Source: Brevibacillus ruminantium
Lineage (GTDB): Bacteria > Bacillota > Bacilli > Brevibacillales > Brevibacillaceae
Length of the DNA: 64,000 nt
Direction of reading: 5' to 3'
Assembly: GCF_023746555.1 (NCBI RefSeq)
Contig: NZ_CP098755.1
Coordinates: 2,801,001-2,865,000 of the forward strand
The notes under the pieces were generated by a model. It saw only the letters and a list, made by a program, of their open reading frames with translations. It searched no databases and was not told where the DNA came from. The position numbers and the translations under genes were made by a program. Numbering within the stretch: the first letter of the stretch is position 1; each line of letters opens with the position of its first letter. Positions 49,897 to 58,784 of the stretch are shown piece by piece.

Positions 49897-49926
49897 CTGA
49901 AAGTCCACTCCTCCTTTTCACAATGC

Positions 49927-49962
49927 AAAAAGCCCGGCTCTTTACCTTTGAACCGGGCTTTT
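49927..49962. terminator. Bidirectional terminator
   Basis: Stem AAAAGCCCGG / CCGGGCTTTT between convergent genes. Confidence 0.88.
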
Positions 49963-49976
49963 ACAATCCATTGGTC

Positions 49977-50339
49977 TTAATAGCCTACCTCGACAGAAGC
50001 GATCACCACATAAGCCAAATCATTTTTATCTTCTTTGTCTGAAAGGACCACGCCACTGCTCGTCAGCATACCTCCGTCGATGACCTCAAAGGTAACAGTC
50101 CCGTATGGCAATTCAGCACGGACAACATCCAGTTCAAGCTTGTCCTTGTCGGCTGGGACGGCAAGCCGGACATTTACTTTCATTTGATGAATGTCTTGAT
50201 TCGGCAAGACCGAACGTAAGCCTGGCATCGAGTTATGGTGGATGGCATTATGTACGGCGCGGACTGCCGCTTTGGTAACGTTTTGACCGTGCAAATCAAT
50301 ACCCATTCCGATTTCAATAAACATGACTTTCTCCAACAC
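49977..50339 (-). CDS. Lin0512-family protein
   Basis: 120 residues starting MLEKVMFIEIGMGIDLHGQN. The family marks are the IEIGMGIDLHGQNVTKAAVR block and AVHNAIHHNSMPGL, with the end VVIASVEVGY. These are typical of the Lin0512 family, a small trimeric fold of unknown function that binds a phosphate-like ligand in some structures. No operon partner. Confidence 0.8.
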   Translation of the reverse strand: MLEKVMFIEIGMGIDLHGQNVTKAAVRAVHNAIHHNSMPGLRSVLPNQDIHQMKVNVRLAVPADKDKLELDVVRAELPYGTVTFEVIDGGMLTSSGVVLSDKEDKNDLAYVVIASVEVGY

Positions 50340-50410
50340 GAAATCACTCCTCTTTATGCACCTACCCGTTGCCTCAGGTGATTGTTACATGTTCATCTTA
50401 TCATGTTTTC

Positions 50411-50662
50411 TCAGAAAAGGAGCAGATCATCACTCCGCAGGGTTGCCATCTGTTGCACTCTGCTTTTGATTGAAAGCGGCGCTAGAAAGATACTTTCGAT
50501 TTCATCCATACTGCAGCAAGGACACTGATAGCTTATCTCATTTTCCTCAACAGATGCTATCTCTTTTTCCTCCGTATAGCCACACCATTGACATACAAAA
50601 TACTCAGTCATTCTATCATTCCCATAGGTCATGCGAATGCAGATGGTTTTAAATACGCTCAT
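50411..50662 (-). CDS. Small zinc-ribbon protein, coupled to metE
   Basis: 83 residues. Two Cys pairs CQWC and CPCC (in YFVCQWCGYTEEKEI and EISYQCPCCSMDEIE) form a zinc-ribbon. The ATG at 50662 overlaps the metE stop (ATGA), which supports it over an internal Met. MetE is itself a zinc enzyme, so a role in zinc supply or as a stability partner is possible. This is inference: no family is recognised. Confidence 0.65.
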   Translation of the reverse strand: MSVFKTICIRMTYGNDRMTEYFVCQWCGYTEEKEIASVEENEISYQCPCCSMDEIESIFLAPLSIKSRVQQMATLRSDDLLLF

Positions 50663-52953
50663 GGTTGTGCAGATGTCAAACGATCACGAACGATGAGAGT
50701 AGCAGTCACCATATTTCGCAGGGAAGCAATCGTTTCTTCCTTGCCTCGGGTTTTGAGTCCGCAGTCTGGATTAATCCAGAATTGAGCAGGTTCTAACACT
50801 TGCAAACCGCGTTCAATCATACTGACGATTTCCTCGACAGAAGGAATGCGCGAACTGTGGATGTCGTATACCCCAAGACCAATCTCTTTTTCGTAGGCAT
50901 GTTCATGAAACGAAGATACCAATTCTCCATGACTTCGAGATGTCTCTATGGAAATGACATCAGCATCTAAATCACGTATCGAATCGATAAAGTCGTGGAA
51001 CTCGCAGTAGCACATATGTGTATGAATTTGCGTGTTGTCTTGAACGGAGGAAGTGGTTAGGCGAAACGCCTTGACGGCCCAATTCAAATAATTTTCCCAA
51101 GCAGACTTCTTCAGTGGCATACCCTCCCTCAGGGCTGGTTCGTCTACTTGAATCATCTGGATACCGGCAGCCTCCAGCGCTTCCACTTCATGTCGCAATG
51201 CAAGTGCAATTTGATAGGCTACCTGTTTTCTTGATATATCGTCACGCACAAATGACCAATTGAGGATAGTCACGGGACCCGTAATCATTCCTTTTACCGG
51301 TTTTGTGGTGAGCGATTGAGCAAATTCGCTTTCTTTCACTGTCATTGGCTCAAGAAATTCGACATCTGCGTAAATGATCGGCGGTTTCACACAACGTGAT
51401 CCGTACGATTGCACCCAACCATTTTTCGTAAAGGTGAACCCTGCCAGCTTCTCTCCAAAAAACTCTACCATATCGGTCCGCTCAAACTCGCCATGAACAA
51501 AGACGTCGAGTCCAATCTCTTCTTGAATCTTGATCCATTTTTCAATTTGTTCCTGGATGAATTCTTCGTAAAACTCCGTCGTCCACTCGCCCTTTCGCCA
51601 TTTTTGTCTGGCCTGTCGAACTTCCAAGGTTTGCGGAAAGCTTCCGATTGTCGTCGTGGGAAGCAAGGGAAGCTTCTTTTCTTGCTGTTGTTTCTTCCGA
51701 CGCTGTACGAAAGGTGACTGACGCTCAGCATGCTGGTGTCCCAGATTGGCTACAGATTCATGTACTTTTAGTCGGTTTCTTTCTGGAGACTGCGCCAAAT
51801 TAGATAAAGCCGTTTGACTTCTGGTGAACTCCTCTATCGTCGCGTTTTCACCAGAGCGAAATCCATTGAGTAAGACTTGAATTTCATCCAATTTTTCATC
51901 AGCAAAAGCCAAAGCCTCTTTGACAAGGGGATCAAGTTGCGTTTCTTGATTGATGCTAACAGGGACATGGAGTAAACTGCTGGAAGGTTGGAGCCATACA
52001 CGATCCTCCGGAACAGCGCTCGTAATAGTTCTCAAAAGTTTCCATTTGTGAGGGAGGTGCGAGCGCCAAATATTTCGACCGTCTACCACACCGATGCCAA
52101 GTACTTTATCTTCTGGAAATCCGCACGTTGTAAGATACCGGAGATTCTGTCCGATGCCGTGAACAAAATCCAATCCAATACCCTGAACGGGAAGGTTGAT
52201 CACATCGGGGTAGAATTCTACGGAATCAAAATAGGTTTGCAGCATAATGTTCAGATGGGGTGCTGCTTCATGAAGCTGCTTGTAAATGTATGACACGGTT
52301 TCCATCTCCTCTTTACTGAGAGAAGAAACCAAAATCGGCTCATCCAGTTGAACCCATTCCACCCCTTCTTGCTCTAACTCCCGTAAAATTTGCTGATACA
52401 ACGGGACGAGTTGCAAGATAAGGGCTGGTAATTGTGCAGGGACATATCCCTTTGAAAGTTTGATAAACGTGTATGGGCCGACGATGACAGGCTTTCCTTT
52501 GATGCCAAGCTTCTCTTTTGCTTCGCGATAAGCAAGAAGGGGCTTGTTTTCTGTTAAGGTCGGAGTCCTGTCGCCAATCTCTGGAACAATATAGTGATAA
52601 TTTGTGTTAAACCATTTTGTCATTTCACACGCGATCGCTTCTTGACTGCCACGCGCCATAGCAAAGTATGTCTGAAGTGGAACAACTCCACCTTCATAAG
52701 GAAACCGTTTTGGGACCAAGCCAAACATGACAGCCGTGTCCAGCATATGATCGTAACATGTAAAATCACCGACAGGGATATAATCGATCCCTTTCTCTTT
52801 TTGCTTCTGTAAGTGATGGAGTCGAATCTGTTCCATCTGTTGAAGGAAGTTGGATTCTTCTAATGTTCCCGCCCAAAATGCTTCCAGAGCCTTTTTCCAT
52901 TCACGGTTTTCTCCTATACGTGGATATCCCAGGTTACTGCTTTTGATACTCAT
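50659..52953 (-). CDS. metE: Cobalamin-independent methionine synthase
   Basis: 764 residues, full length. It transfers the methyl group of 5-methyltetrahydropteroyl-triglutamate to homocysteine. The N-terminal domain begins SSNLGYPRIGENREWKKALE. The catalytic domain has the zinc ligands in IHTHMCYCEFHDF (His, Cys), SIETSRSHGE (Glu) and NPDCGLKTRG (Cys). A cobalamin riboswitch lies upstream, as is usual when a B12-dependent MetH is also present: B12 shuts off this B12-free enzyme. ATG at 52953 follows GGGGAGGTATTTAG. Confidence 0.97.
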   Translation of the reverse strand: MSIKSSNLGYPRIGENREWKKALEAFWAGTLEESNFLQQMEQIRLHHLQKQKEKGIDYIPVGDFTCYDHMLDTAVMFGLVPKRFPYEGGVVPLQTYFAMARGSQEAIACEMTKWFNTNYHYIVPEIGDRTPTLTENKPLLAYREAKEKLGIKGKPVIVGPYTFIKLSKGYVPAQLPALILQLVPLYQQILRELEQEGVEWVQLDEPILVSSLSKEEMETVSYIYKQLHEAAPHLNIMLQTYFDSVEFYPDVINLPVQGIGLDFVHGIGQNLRYLTTCGFPEDKVLGIGVVDGRNIWRSHLPHKWKLLRTITSAVPEDRVWLQPSSSLLHVPVSINQETQLDPLVKEALAFADEKLDEIQVLLNGFRSGENATIEEFTRSQTALSNLAQSPERNRLKVHESVANLGHQHAERQSPFVQRRKKQQQEKKLPLLPTTTIGSFPQTLEVRQARQKWRKGEWTTEFYEEFIQEQIEKWIKIQEEIGLDVFVHGEFERTDMVEFFGEKLAGFTFTKNGWVQSYGSRCVKPPIIYADVEFLEPMTVKESEFAQSLTTKPVKGMITGPVTILNWSFVRDDISRKQVAYQIALALRHEVEALEAAGIQMIQVDEPALREGMPLKKSAWENYLNWAVKAFRLTTSSVQDNTQIHTHMCYCEFHDFIDSIRDLDADVISIETSRSHGELVSSFHEHAYEKEIGLGVYDIHSSRIPSVEEIVSMIERGLQVLEPAQFWINPDCGLKTRGKEETIASLRNMVTATLIVRDRLTSAQP

Positions 52954-52996
52954 CTAAATACCTCCCCATACAAATAGTCTTTGCGTTACTCCAATA

Positions 52997-53040
52997 GAAA
53001 AAGGCATCTCTAACGTTCAGAAAGAAAGTTAGAAATGCCT
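52997..53040 (-). terminator. Terminator of the cobalamin riboswitch expression platform
   Basis: Stem AGGCATctcTAAC (53002-53014) / GTTAgaaATGCCT (53028-53040), with U-rich sequence on the minus-strand exit (AAAAA at 52998-53002). It lies between the aptamer and metE, consistent with B12-induced termination. Confidence 0.8.
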
Positions 53041-53114
53041 AAATAAGCAGTGAAGTTTCACGCACTACTGCCATAGTGGATCTAACACCTCCCTATCTCC
53101 CGTAGGTCTTGCAG

Positions 53115-53305
53115 TGTTGTCGAAACAGGCAGGTCTCCTGACTTAAGGCTCATCATCAGCTGCATGCCTTCCCAATCCTGATGGATCAGTGGCGACTTCC
53201 TGCGCTGACTCCCCTTTTACAGTGGCGGGACCGTGTCGGATTTGCACCGAACTTCCCTTTTCATCCTTGAACGTTACTCACTCAAGGAACCTGTTTCCAG
53301 TTATT
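53115..53305 (-). ncRNA. Cobalamin (B12) riboswitch
   Basis: On the minus strand the leader contains the signature blocks in order: AAACAGGTTCCTTGAGTGAG, GGGAAGTTCGGTGCAAATCC, GACACGGTCCCGCCACTGTA, GGAAGTCGCCACTG, and CCTTAAGTCAGGAGACCTGCC. GGTGCAAATCCGACACGGTCCCGCCACTG-type core and the B12 box (GCCACTG) are clear. It controls metE through the downstream terminator. Confidence 0.95.
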
Positions 53306-53534
53306 CAATTGATAAATGTACTCGCCCTCAATTATAAACTGAGCAAGATGTAAAAATATAAACTATCCACACAGGAATAGTATATATTTCCATTATCTTA
53401 ATTGAATTGGTTACAAATTTCAATCATTTTTAACGATGCGATGCGTTCCGACCCGAAATCGATAGTCGGCTGTGTTGCTTTTCTCGGTTTCAAGTCAACG
53501 ATCGTCTCGACTGAAAGTGAGTCATAACCACCGG

Positions 53535-54250
53535 CTTAGCCGGTGGCTTCCATTAGCCCTATAAGGGCATGTTACAAGCAAGCGCCTCAAAGGCGCCCTG
53601 AAAGTCTGCCAACCGCGTGTTGCCTCGGGCAGCCCCTGAAAAGGGGCTCCTTACCTGCCCTTTTTCACCGACTCACCCGTAAACGGATCGATCAGCTCTT
53701 TCATCGTTAATTGTTCATAGTTCTTGTCCTCCACTAATTGGTTCCGAATATATTCCTCAATTACCTTTTTGTTTCTTCCTACTGTATCTACGTAGTACCC
53801 TCTGCACCAAAATTGACGATTTCCATATCGGTATTTCATATTTGCAAACTTATCAAAGATCATCAATGAACTTTTTCCTTTTAAGTAACCCATGAACTCG
53901 GACACGCTTAACTTAGGCGGAATACTCACTAACATGTGAATATGATCCACGCAAGCTTCCGCTTCAATGATCTCCACTCCTTTTCGTTCGCATAACTCCC
54001 GTAAAATTTTCCCTATCTCTCTCCTCAATTTCCCATATATCACTTGTCTTCGGTATTTCGGAGCAAATACGATATGATATTTACAGTTCCATTTGGTATG
54101 TGCTAGACTGCTCTTGTCCATCCTTTGTCCTCCTGTGATAAGTGTAAGCGGTTGGCAGACCGGCTCTCATCTTATCACCGAGTTCAAAGGATGACTACTC
54201 ATAGCTATAAGCTTTCCCGAACCCCCAGTCTAACTGGGGGTTTTCTTATA
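53535..54250 (-). mobile_element. IS200-type single-transposase insertion sequence
   Basis: Solo tnpA element on the minus strand, between the metE leader and the aldo/keto reductase operon. The right end has the hairpin CCACCGGCTTAGCCGGTGG (53539-53557) followed by a GGCGCC-containing stem. The left end near 54216-54240 carries ACCCCCAGTCTAACTGGGGG. Exact ends are approximate. Confidence 0.75.
53651..54121 (-). CDS. tnpA: IS200/IS605-family transposase TnpA
   Basis: 156 residues of the Y1 HUH transposase family. The HUH motif is CVDHIHMLVSIPP. The catalytic Tyr lies in FWCRGYYVDTVGRNKKVIEEYIRNQ. The N-terminus SLAHTKWNCKYHIVFAPKYRR is typical. All catalytic residues are present, so the element may be active, unlike the broken tnpA at 6.6-7.0 kb. 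Confidence 0.95.
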   Translation of the reverse strand: MDKSSLAHTKWNCKYHIVFAPKYRRQVIYGKLRREIGKILRELCERKGVEIIEAEACVDHIHMLVSIPPKLSVSEFMGYLKGKSSLMIFDKFANMKYRYGNRQFWCRGYYVDTVGRNKKVIEEYIRNQLVEDKNYEQLTMKELIDPFTGESVKKGR

Positions 54251-54336
54251 CAAAAAATAACCCTGCAGGCATTTCTTGCCTCACAAGGTTATGTTTGAGC
54301 GTCCAATGGGCTGTTCAAGCTGGAGCCACTTCTCGG

Positions 54337-54537
54337 CTATATGTGATTGGCAAACAGATAGGAAAGGAACAGATAGGCGCTCAGGACAGTCCCGACCATG
54401 AACAGGACACCGCTTTTCACTTTCTTTTGCACCAAATGGAGAAAACCGAAGCAAAACAGAACGCCGGTAACGCTAAAAAACGCGATGCCCAGCCAAAATA
54501 CGTTCCATGGTAAAAGTGACAAATCGATATTCGCCAC
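54337..54537 (-). CDS. Two-helix membrane protein
   Basis: 66 residues from GTG at 54537 (AAGGCGGTG upstream). Two hydrophobic segments (VFWLGIAFFSVTGVLFCFGF and VLFMVGTVLSAYLFLSYLF) are separated by a short basic loop (QKKVKSG). It lies 16 bases after the aldo/keto reductase and is probably in the same operon. No family recognised. Confidence 0.6.
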   Translation of the reverse strand: MANIDLSLLPWNVFWLGIAFFSVTGVLFCFGFLHLVQKKVKSGVLFMVGTVLSAYLFLSYLFANHI

Positions 54538-54552
54538 AAAAACACCGCCTTG

Positions 54553-55467
54553 CTATATATTTTGAGGGTGATCCCCGGACACCAGTTCCGCAGCTTTTGC
54601 ATTTGCCTCTACCTGAGCAGGGCTTTTGCAGCCCGGAATGACCGCTGTGACTGCTGGATGCTTCAAGCACCAGGCGAGCGCCCACTGCGCCATGTCAACT
54701 CCTGGAGGTACTTCTTTGCTTTTGATCTCTTCCGCTTGCTGAAGCAAGGAAAGCACACGCTCCTGATCGTGATTATGCCGTACATCATTGGTGCCAAACT
54801 GAGTGCCCGGCTTGTATTTTCCGCTGAGATACCCGCTCGCCAGCGGCACCCGAGCAAGCACACCGAGATCTTGCTCCTGGCAAAGGGGGAGCACTTGCTC
54901 TTCCGGCGCTTGATCCAAACGGTTGTAGACGACCTGAATGGTTTTGGCGTTTACCTTTGAAGCTGATGATGTTTGGTGTACCTGATTGTTTTTCGCGATG
55001 GACAGACCGAGATGACGGATTTTTCCCGCAGCTATCTGTTTGTCCAGCATGGTCCAAAGCTCATCGTTGTCAAAGGCTTCGTCAGGACCGGAGTGGAACT
55101 GATACAGATCGATATAATCTGTCTGCAAAGCGCGAAGGGACGCATCCAGCTGCTTCAGAACATCATCAGCGCTGTAGTCGTTGGTCCGCGTAAATTTGTC
55201 ATGAAAATGATGACCGAATTTCGTCGCAACCACCCAATCTTCGCGGCGATCCTTTCGCAAATAGCCACCGATCAGTTGCTCAGACAAATGATCGCCATAG
55301 CATTCCGCGGTGTCGATCAGATTGATTCCCATTTCCTTCGCTTTGTCCAGAATGTGGTCGACTTCTTCCTGAGTGAAATCATGACCCCACTCTCCTCCAA
55401 ATTGCCAAGTCCCGATACCAATGACGGATACGTTCAATTCGGTTTTGCCGAGTCTACGATATTTCAC
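54553..55467 (-). CDS. Aldo/keto reductase
   Basis: 304 residues from GTG at 55467, supported by GAGGAGGGGTGTTC; a longer open frame upstream has no ribosome site. NADPH-dependent reductase of aldehydes and ketones. The start KYRRLGKTELNVSVIGIGTWQFGG is typical. The catalytic tetrad is Asp and Tyr (LIDTAECYGDHLSE), Lys (VATKFGHH) and His (LYQFHSGPDE). The C-terminal WCLKHPAVTAVIPGCKSPAQ binds the coenzyme. It is divergent from a DoxX gene across a region with dyad operators. Confidence 0.9.
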   Translation of the reverse strand: MKYRRLGKTELNVSVIGIGTWQFGGEWGHDFTQEEVDHILDKAKEMGINLIDTAECYGDHLSEQLIGGYLRKDRREDWVVATKFGHHFHDKFTRTNDYSADDVLKQLDASLRALQTDYIDLYQFHSGPDEAFDNDELWTMLDKQIAAGKIRHLGLSIAKNNQVHQTSSASKVNAKTIQVVYNRLDQAPEEQVLPLCQEQDLGVLARVPLASGYLSGKYKPGTQFGTNDVRHNHDQERVLSLLQQAEEIKSKEVPPGVDMAQWALAWCLKHPAVTAVIPGCKSPAQVEANAKAAELVSGDHPQNI

Positions 55468-55702
55468 GAACACCCCTCCTCTATCATTCTCCTCCAACGT
55501 TTGGAGATCGCAGCCATTATGGCAGGAAACCTTATCATACAAGAAGATACTCTCGATCGCTCTCCGCAAATCAGCGGACTGCATGCAAAGGGAAACACGT
55601 TTGGATGACAGCCCACAGTAGTAGTATACCTGAAGGATCTGAGCTTCTACCAGTCGGCTCTTGCGTTTGAATTCTACAAAACAATGAATTTAAAAAAGTC
55701 TC

Positions 55703-55760
55703 TTGACTGGAAAAGGGTACCTCTGAAATAATACTTACAAGTAACATTACTTTTAAGTAA
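55703..55760 (+). promoter_or_regulatory. DoxX promoter with two TTACTT-N2-AAGTAA dyads
   Basis: TTGACT (55703-55708), 18 bases, AATAAT (55727-55732) is a likely promoter for doxX. Immediately after it are two dyads, TACTTACAAGTA (55732-55743) and TTACTTTTAAGTAA (55747-55760). Sites of this kind are bound by HxlR/MarR-type repressors that answer to quinone or aldehyde stress. No regulator gene is adjacent. The rest of the 55468-55825 gap shows nothing clear. Confidence 0.6.
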
Positions 55761-55825
55761 TTTAATAAATTTGCGTGCTTGTCGGTCTATGTCGGCAAGA
55801 CGCCATTCAAAAAGGAGGGTCTCGA

Positions 55826-56179
55826 TTGATCCTGAAGCTCATACAGGCTCTGCTGGCAGTATTCATGGGTACGGGCGGCCTCATCAAGATTGCCCGTGTT
55901 CCTTTTCAAGTCGAGCACTGGAGTCACTATCAATATCCCCTGTTGTTCATGACCGTCGTCGGACTGCTGGAGCTGATCGGAGCAGTCGCCCTGGCCGGAG
56001 GCTTCTGGAACAAAAGCCTGGCAGTGGCAGCAGGTGTACTCTTTATCCCCCTCATGCTCGGGGCGATCCATGCTCATCTCTTCCGTGCCAGGCAACCGAT
56101 CATGACGATACTTCCTTCTTTGTTAACCCTTCTTTTCTCTGTACTCGTGATTTATTGCAATCTAACGACTCTCACCTAA
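55826..56179 (+). CDS. DoxX-family membrane protein
   Basis: 117 residues from TTG at 55826 (AAGGAGGGTCTCGA upstream). Four membrane helices in the DoxX arrangement: LIQALLAVFMGTGGLIKIAR, YPLLFMTVVGLLELIGAVALAGG, NKSLAVAAGVLFIPLMLGAI and TILPSLLTLLFSVLVIYCN. LxGxxKI in helix 1 is the family mark. DoxX proteins often accompany quinone or thiol stress responses (for example catD). Followed by a strong terminator. Confidence 0.85.
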   Translation: MILKLIQALLAVFMGTGGLIKIARVPFQVEHWSHYQYPLLFMTVVGLLELIGAVALAGGFWNKSLAVAAGVLFIPLMLGAIHAHLFRARQPIMTILPSLLTLLFSVLVIYCNLTTLT

Positions 56180-56219
56180 AAAAACAGGTGCAGCCACGTA
56201 TTGGGCTGCACCTGTTTCT
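56180..56219. terminator. Bidirectional terminator between doxX and the S-layer gene
   Basis: Stem AACAGGTGCAGCC / GGGCTGCACCTGTT, 13 base pairs. Confidence 0.88.
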
Positions 56220-56247
56220 CGAATCATTCCGTTATCGCTTTGCTCGC

Positions 56248-58572
56248 CTATCGTTTATTGACGACGATCAGATAAACCTGTCCGTCGGCATTGACCCACA
56301 GGTCGATGTCATCGGTTGTTTTCACAGCGCTGTCTTTCAGGTCCGAACCGTCGTAGTACTTGATCTGGGCATCCTTCGTCAATTTGAGGCTGGTCGACAC
56401 ATTGCTGAAGAATACGTATTTGTCTCCGTTTACGCGCGTTTCAAAGCCAATGAAGGAGACCCCTTCTTTGTCCAGTTTTCCTTGGGTGGCGGCTTTTTTC
56501 ACGTCCCCATCGCGAGTCAGGGTCAGTGTCACGAGGTCAAACTGTTTCACCTTGTCGATGACGTCAGCATCCTCAACGGTATAGGTTTTTCCATCGACAA
56601 CTACTTTGGCAGATTTCACGGAGCCGTTTTCTTTTCGCACCTCTACAGTATCCACCACACCGCTCACCGTTTTCTCTGCACCTGTCACGGCTTTGACCTT
56701 GCCGTCGTTATTTAAGACCAACGTATACTCTTTGTCGTTCGTGTCCGCATTGGATTCGATCGTGACGCCAGAGAGCAGGACGTAGTCTTTTCCGTTTACG
56801 GTAATGGTTTTCCCGGATTTATCCGTTACATAGCCTTTTACGGTTTGCTTTTCGGCTGTCAGCTCAACGATGTTATTGGTTCCGAGATTGTATTTCCAAC
56901 TGATGATTTGATAGTCATCGAGTTGTCCTTCCTTGATGGATGTAGCAGATACCGTGCTTCCATCGATAGTCAGCTTGGCTGTGGTCAAAATATCGTAGAC
57001 CTTCCCGTCTACTTTGATTGTTGCCAGTGTTGCCGGGCTACCCGCGGCATAGGCCGTTGTGCTCGAGACCAATTTGCCTGCCGACACGCCGACACCTTGC
57101 TCAATCTTGATCAAATTGCCTTTTTCGTCAAAGGTGAGAACGGCTGTCTTGCCGTCAAGCAAGTCCTCCAGATCGGACACTTTCTTCTCATTTACGTAGA
57201 GCTTGGTATCCTTGAGGACGTCATAATCTTTGCCATCAAAGCGGATGATGTTGTCATACGTGTCAATCTTAATGGTTTGCGTCGTGCTCAGCTTCGTTAC
57301 GGTTACCGCAGAGGCTTTCCCATCTACATCCAAGGTCAGCTCCACGAGATCTCCTTTGTCTACGTCTGCGAAAGAGCCCGTAGCTTCCTTCGCCTGCGGA
57401 TGAGCTTTCACCTTAATCGCGGCGTTCGTAGTCAGTTCGTAGGTTTGATCATCCAGCTGAATCTCTCTCTTCGCTTTTGTGCCGCTCACGGTTGAGGTCT
57501 TTTTGACGATTCCTGAAACGGCGTTGTCGGAGATCGTAATGGAAATGACTTTTCCATTCTCATCCAAAACAGCAACGAATTTTTGGCCAATCTGGGAACG
57601 AGATACGGTCACACCACTCTCAACTTCCAGGACAACCTCTTTCCCGTTGACAATCGCCTTGAACTCCTTATAGCTGAGAGATGATTTCACAATCCCCTCG
57701 ACGATATTGGCATCCGACGTGATCACGTTCAGGAAGGAAATCTTCCCATTTTTCACAATGTACTCAACTTGGGCACCTGTGACAATCGTGCCGTATACTT
57801 GGGCATTCCCGGCAATTTCAACTTCCGTTTTTTGTCCGGTCAGCTTCAGCTTCTGATCAGCTTTGCTGTAGCTGGCAACTGCTCCTTTGACGACAGGAAG
57901 TTTTTGGACGGTGCCGTCTGCGTTGCCGTTTTTATCGTAGTACGCTCCATTGGCGTAGACCGGCGTCTCCATAAAGGAGTCGGTGTACTTGGCAACCACA
58001 TCGCGCCGGGCCGCTGCCAACGGCTGCTCTTTGGCGTCGTAGAGGCCGGTCTTGTTTGCTTCCAACAGGTAAGGATGGTACCATTCGCTGGTCGTGGAGG
58101 CGGGAACATTAATTTTCAAGCCCTGTACATAGACGGTTAATGCTTCGGCTACCTTTACGTTGTTGTTGGGTTTAAATGTGCCGTCAGGATACCCTTTGAT
58201 GATTCCCTGGGATACAGCCAGGTTTATGTAACCAGTGGCCCAGTGATCAGCAGGCAAATCTTTGAATACGGTTTTTCCCTTTAGCATATTAGCCTGTTCA
58301 TCCGTAAAGCCCAGGGCCAGCACCGCGATTTTGGCAAACTCTGCACGGGTAACCTCTTGCCCCGGTCTGAATGTTCCGTCGGTATAACCCTTTAAAACCC
58401 CGGCATAATTGAGTTTCAAAATGGCGTTTTTTTGCGCATTTTGGGCGATATCGGACAATGGCAAAGAGCTTGCGGCCAGTCCCGTATTGGTTACAGCCAG
58501 CATTCCGGCCAATACTGCACCGGCCAAACCTGTTCTTGCCGTTTTGGATTTCAGTACTTTGAAGTTTTGCAA
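56248..58572 (-). CDS. SLH-domain S-layer/surface protein
   Basis: 774 residues from TTG at 58572, directly after GTAGGAGGAGTTTCC. A signal peptide with cleavage near TGLAASS is followed by two complete SLH domains (about 38-95: ILKLNYAGVLKGYTDGTFRP...VTRAEFAKIAV; about 101-150: YINLAVSQGIIKGYPDGTFKP...KVAEALTVYV) and part of a third. These bind pyruvylated secondary cell-wall polymer. The rest (about 190-774) consists of repeated small beta modules (VSGIVKKTSTVSGTK, VKGYVTDKSGKTITVNGKDY, VSGVVDTVEV) typical of surface-array proteins. A major surface protein of Brevibacillus/Paenibacillus type. Confidence 0.9.
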   Translation of the reverse strand: MQNFKVLKSKTARTGLAGAVLAGMLAVTNTGLAASSLPLSDIAQNAQKNAILKLNYAGVLKGYTDGTFRPGQEVTRAEFAKIAVLALGFTDEQANMLKGKTVFKDLPADHWATGYINLAVSQGIIKGYPDGTFKPNNNVKVAEALTVYVQGLKINVPASTTSEWYHPYLLEANKTGLYDAKEQPLAAARRDVVAKYTDSFMETPVYANGAYYDKNGNADGTVQKLPVVKGAVASYSKADQKLKLTGQKTEVEIAGNAQVYGTIVTGAQVEYIVKNGKISFLNVITSDANIVEGIVKSSLSYKEFKAIVNGKEVVLEVESGVTVSRSQIGQKFVAVLDENGKVISITISDNAVSGIVKKTSTVSGTKAKREIQLDDQTYELTTNAAIKVKAHPQAKEATGSFADVDKGDLVELTLDVDGKASAVTVTKLSTTQTIKIDTYDNIIRFDGKDYDVLKDTKLYVNEKKVSDLEDLLDGKTAVLTFDEKGNLIKIEQGVGVSAGKLVSSTTAYAAGSPATLATIKVDGKVYDILTTAKLTIDGSTVSATSIKEGQLDDYQIISWKYNLGTNNIVELTAEKQTVKGYVTDKSGKTITVNGKDYVLLSGVTIESNADTNDKEYTLVLNNDGKVKAVTGAEKTVSGVVDTVEVRKENGSVKSAKVVVDGKTYTVEDADVIDKVKQFDLVTLTLTRDGDVKKAATQGKLDKEGVSFIGFETRVNGDKYVFFSNVSTSLKLTKDAQIKYYDGSDLKDSAVKTTDDIDLWVNADGQVYLIVVNKR

Positions 58573-58784
58573 GGAAACTCCTCCTACGTCATTTTGCTCT
58601 TTTCGGAATTGGCTGTATGATGGATGATATTTTGCTCATTTTTTCCAGTTGTGGGGCTGATTTGGTCATGGATATGCCAGCAAGACCACTTCTTTGGTGG
58701 TGTTTAAATGACGCTGAATTTAGGTGAAAAGTTGCACGGGAAAAGTTGGAAGTTTAGAAAAATGTAGAGATATACGTTTCACAC

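Noticed and set aside
55771..56715. 314-residue plus-strand frame
   Set aside because: Runs across doxX, a terminator and the reverse of the S-layer gene; no ribosome site.
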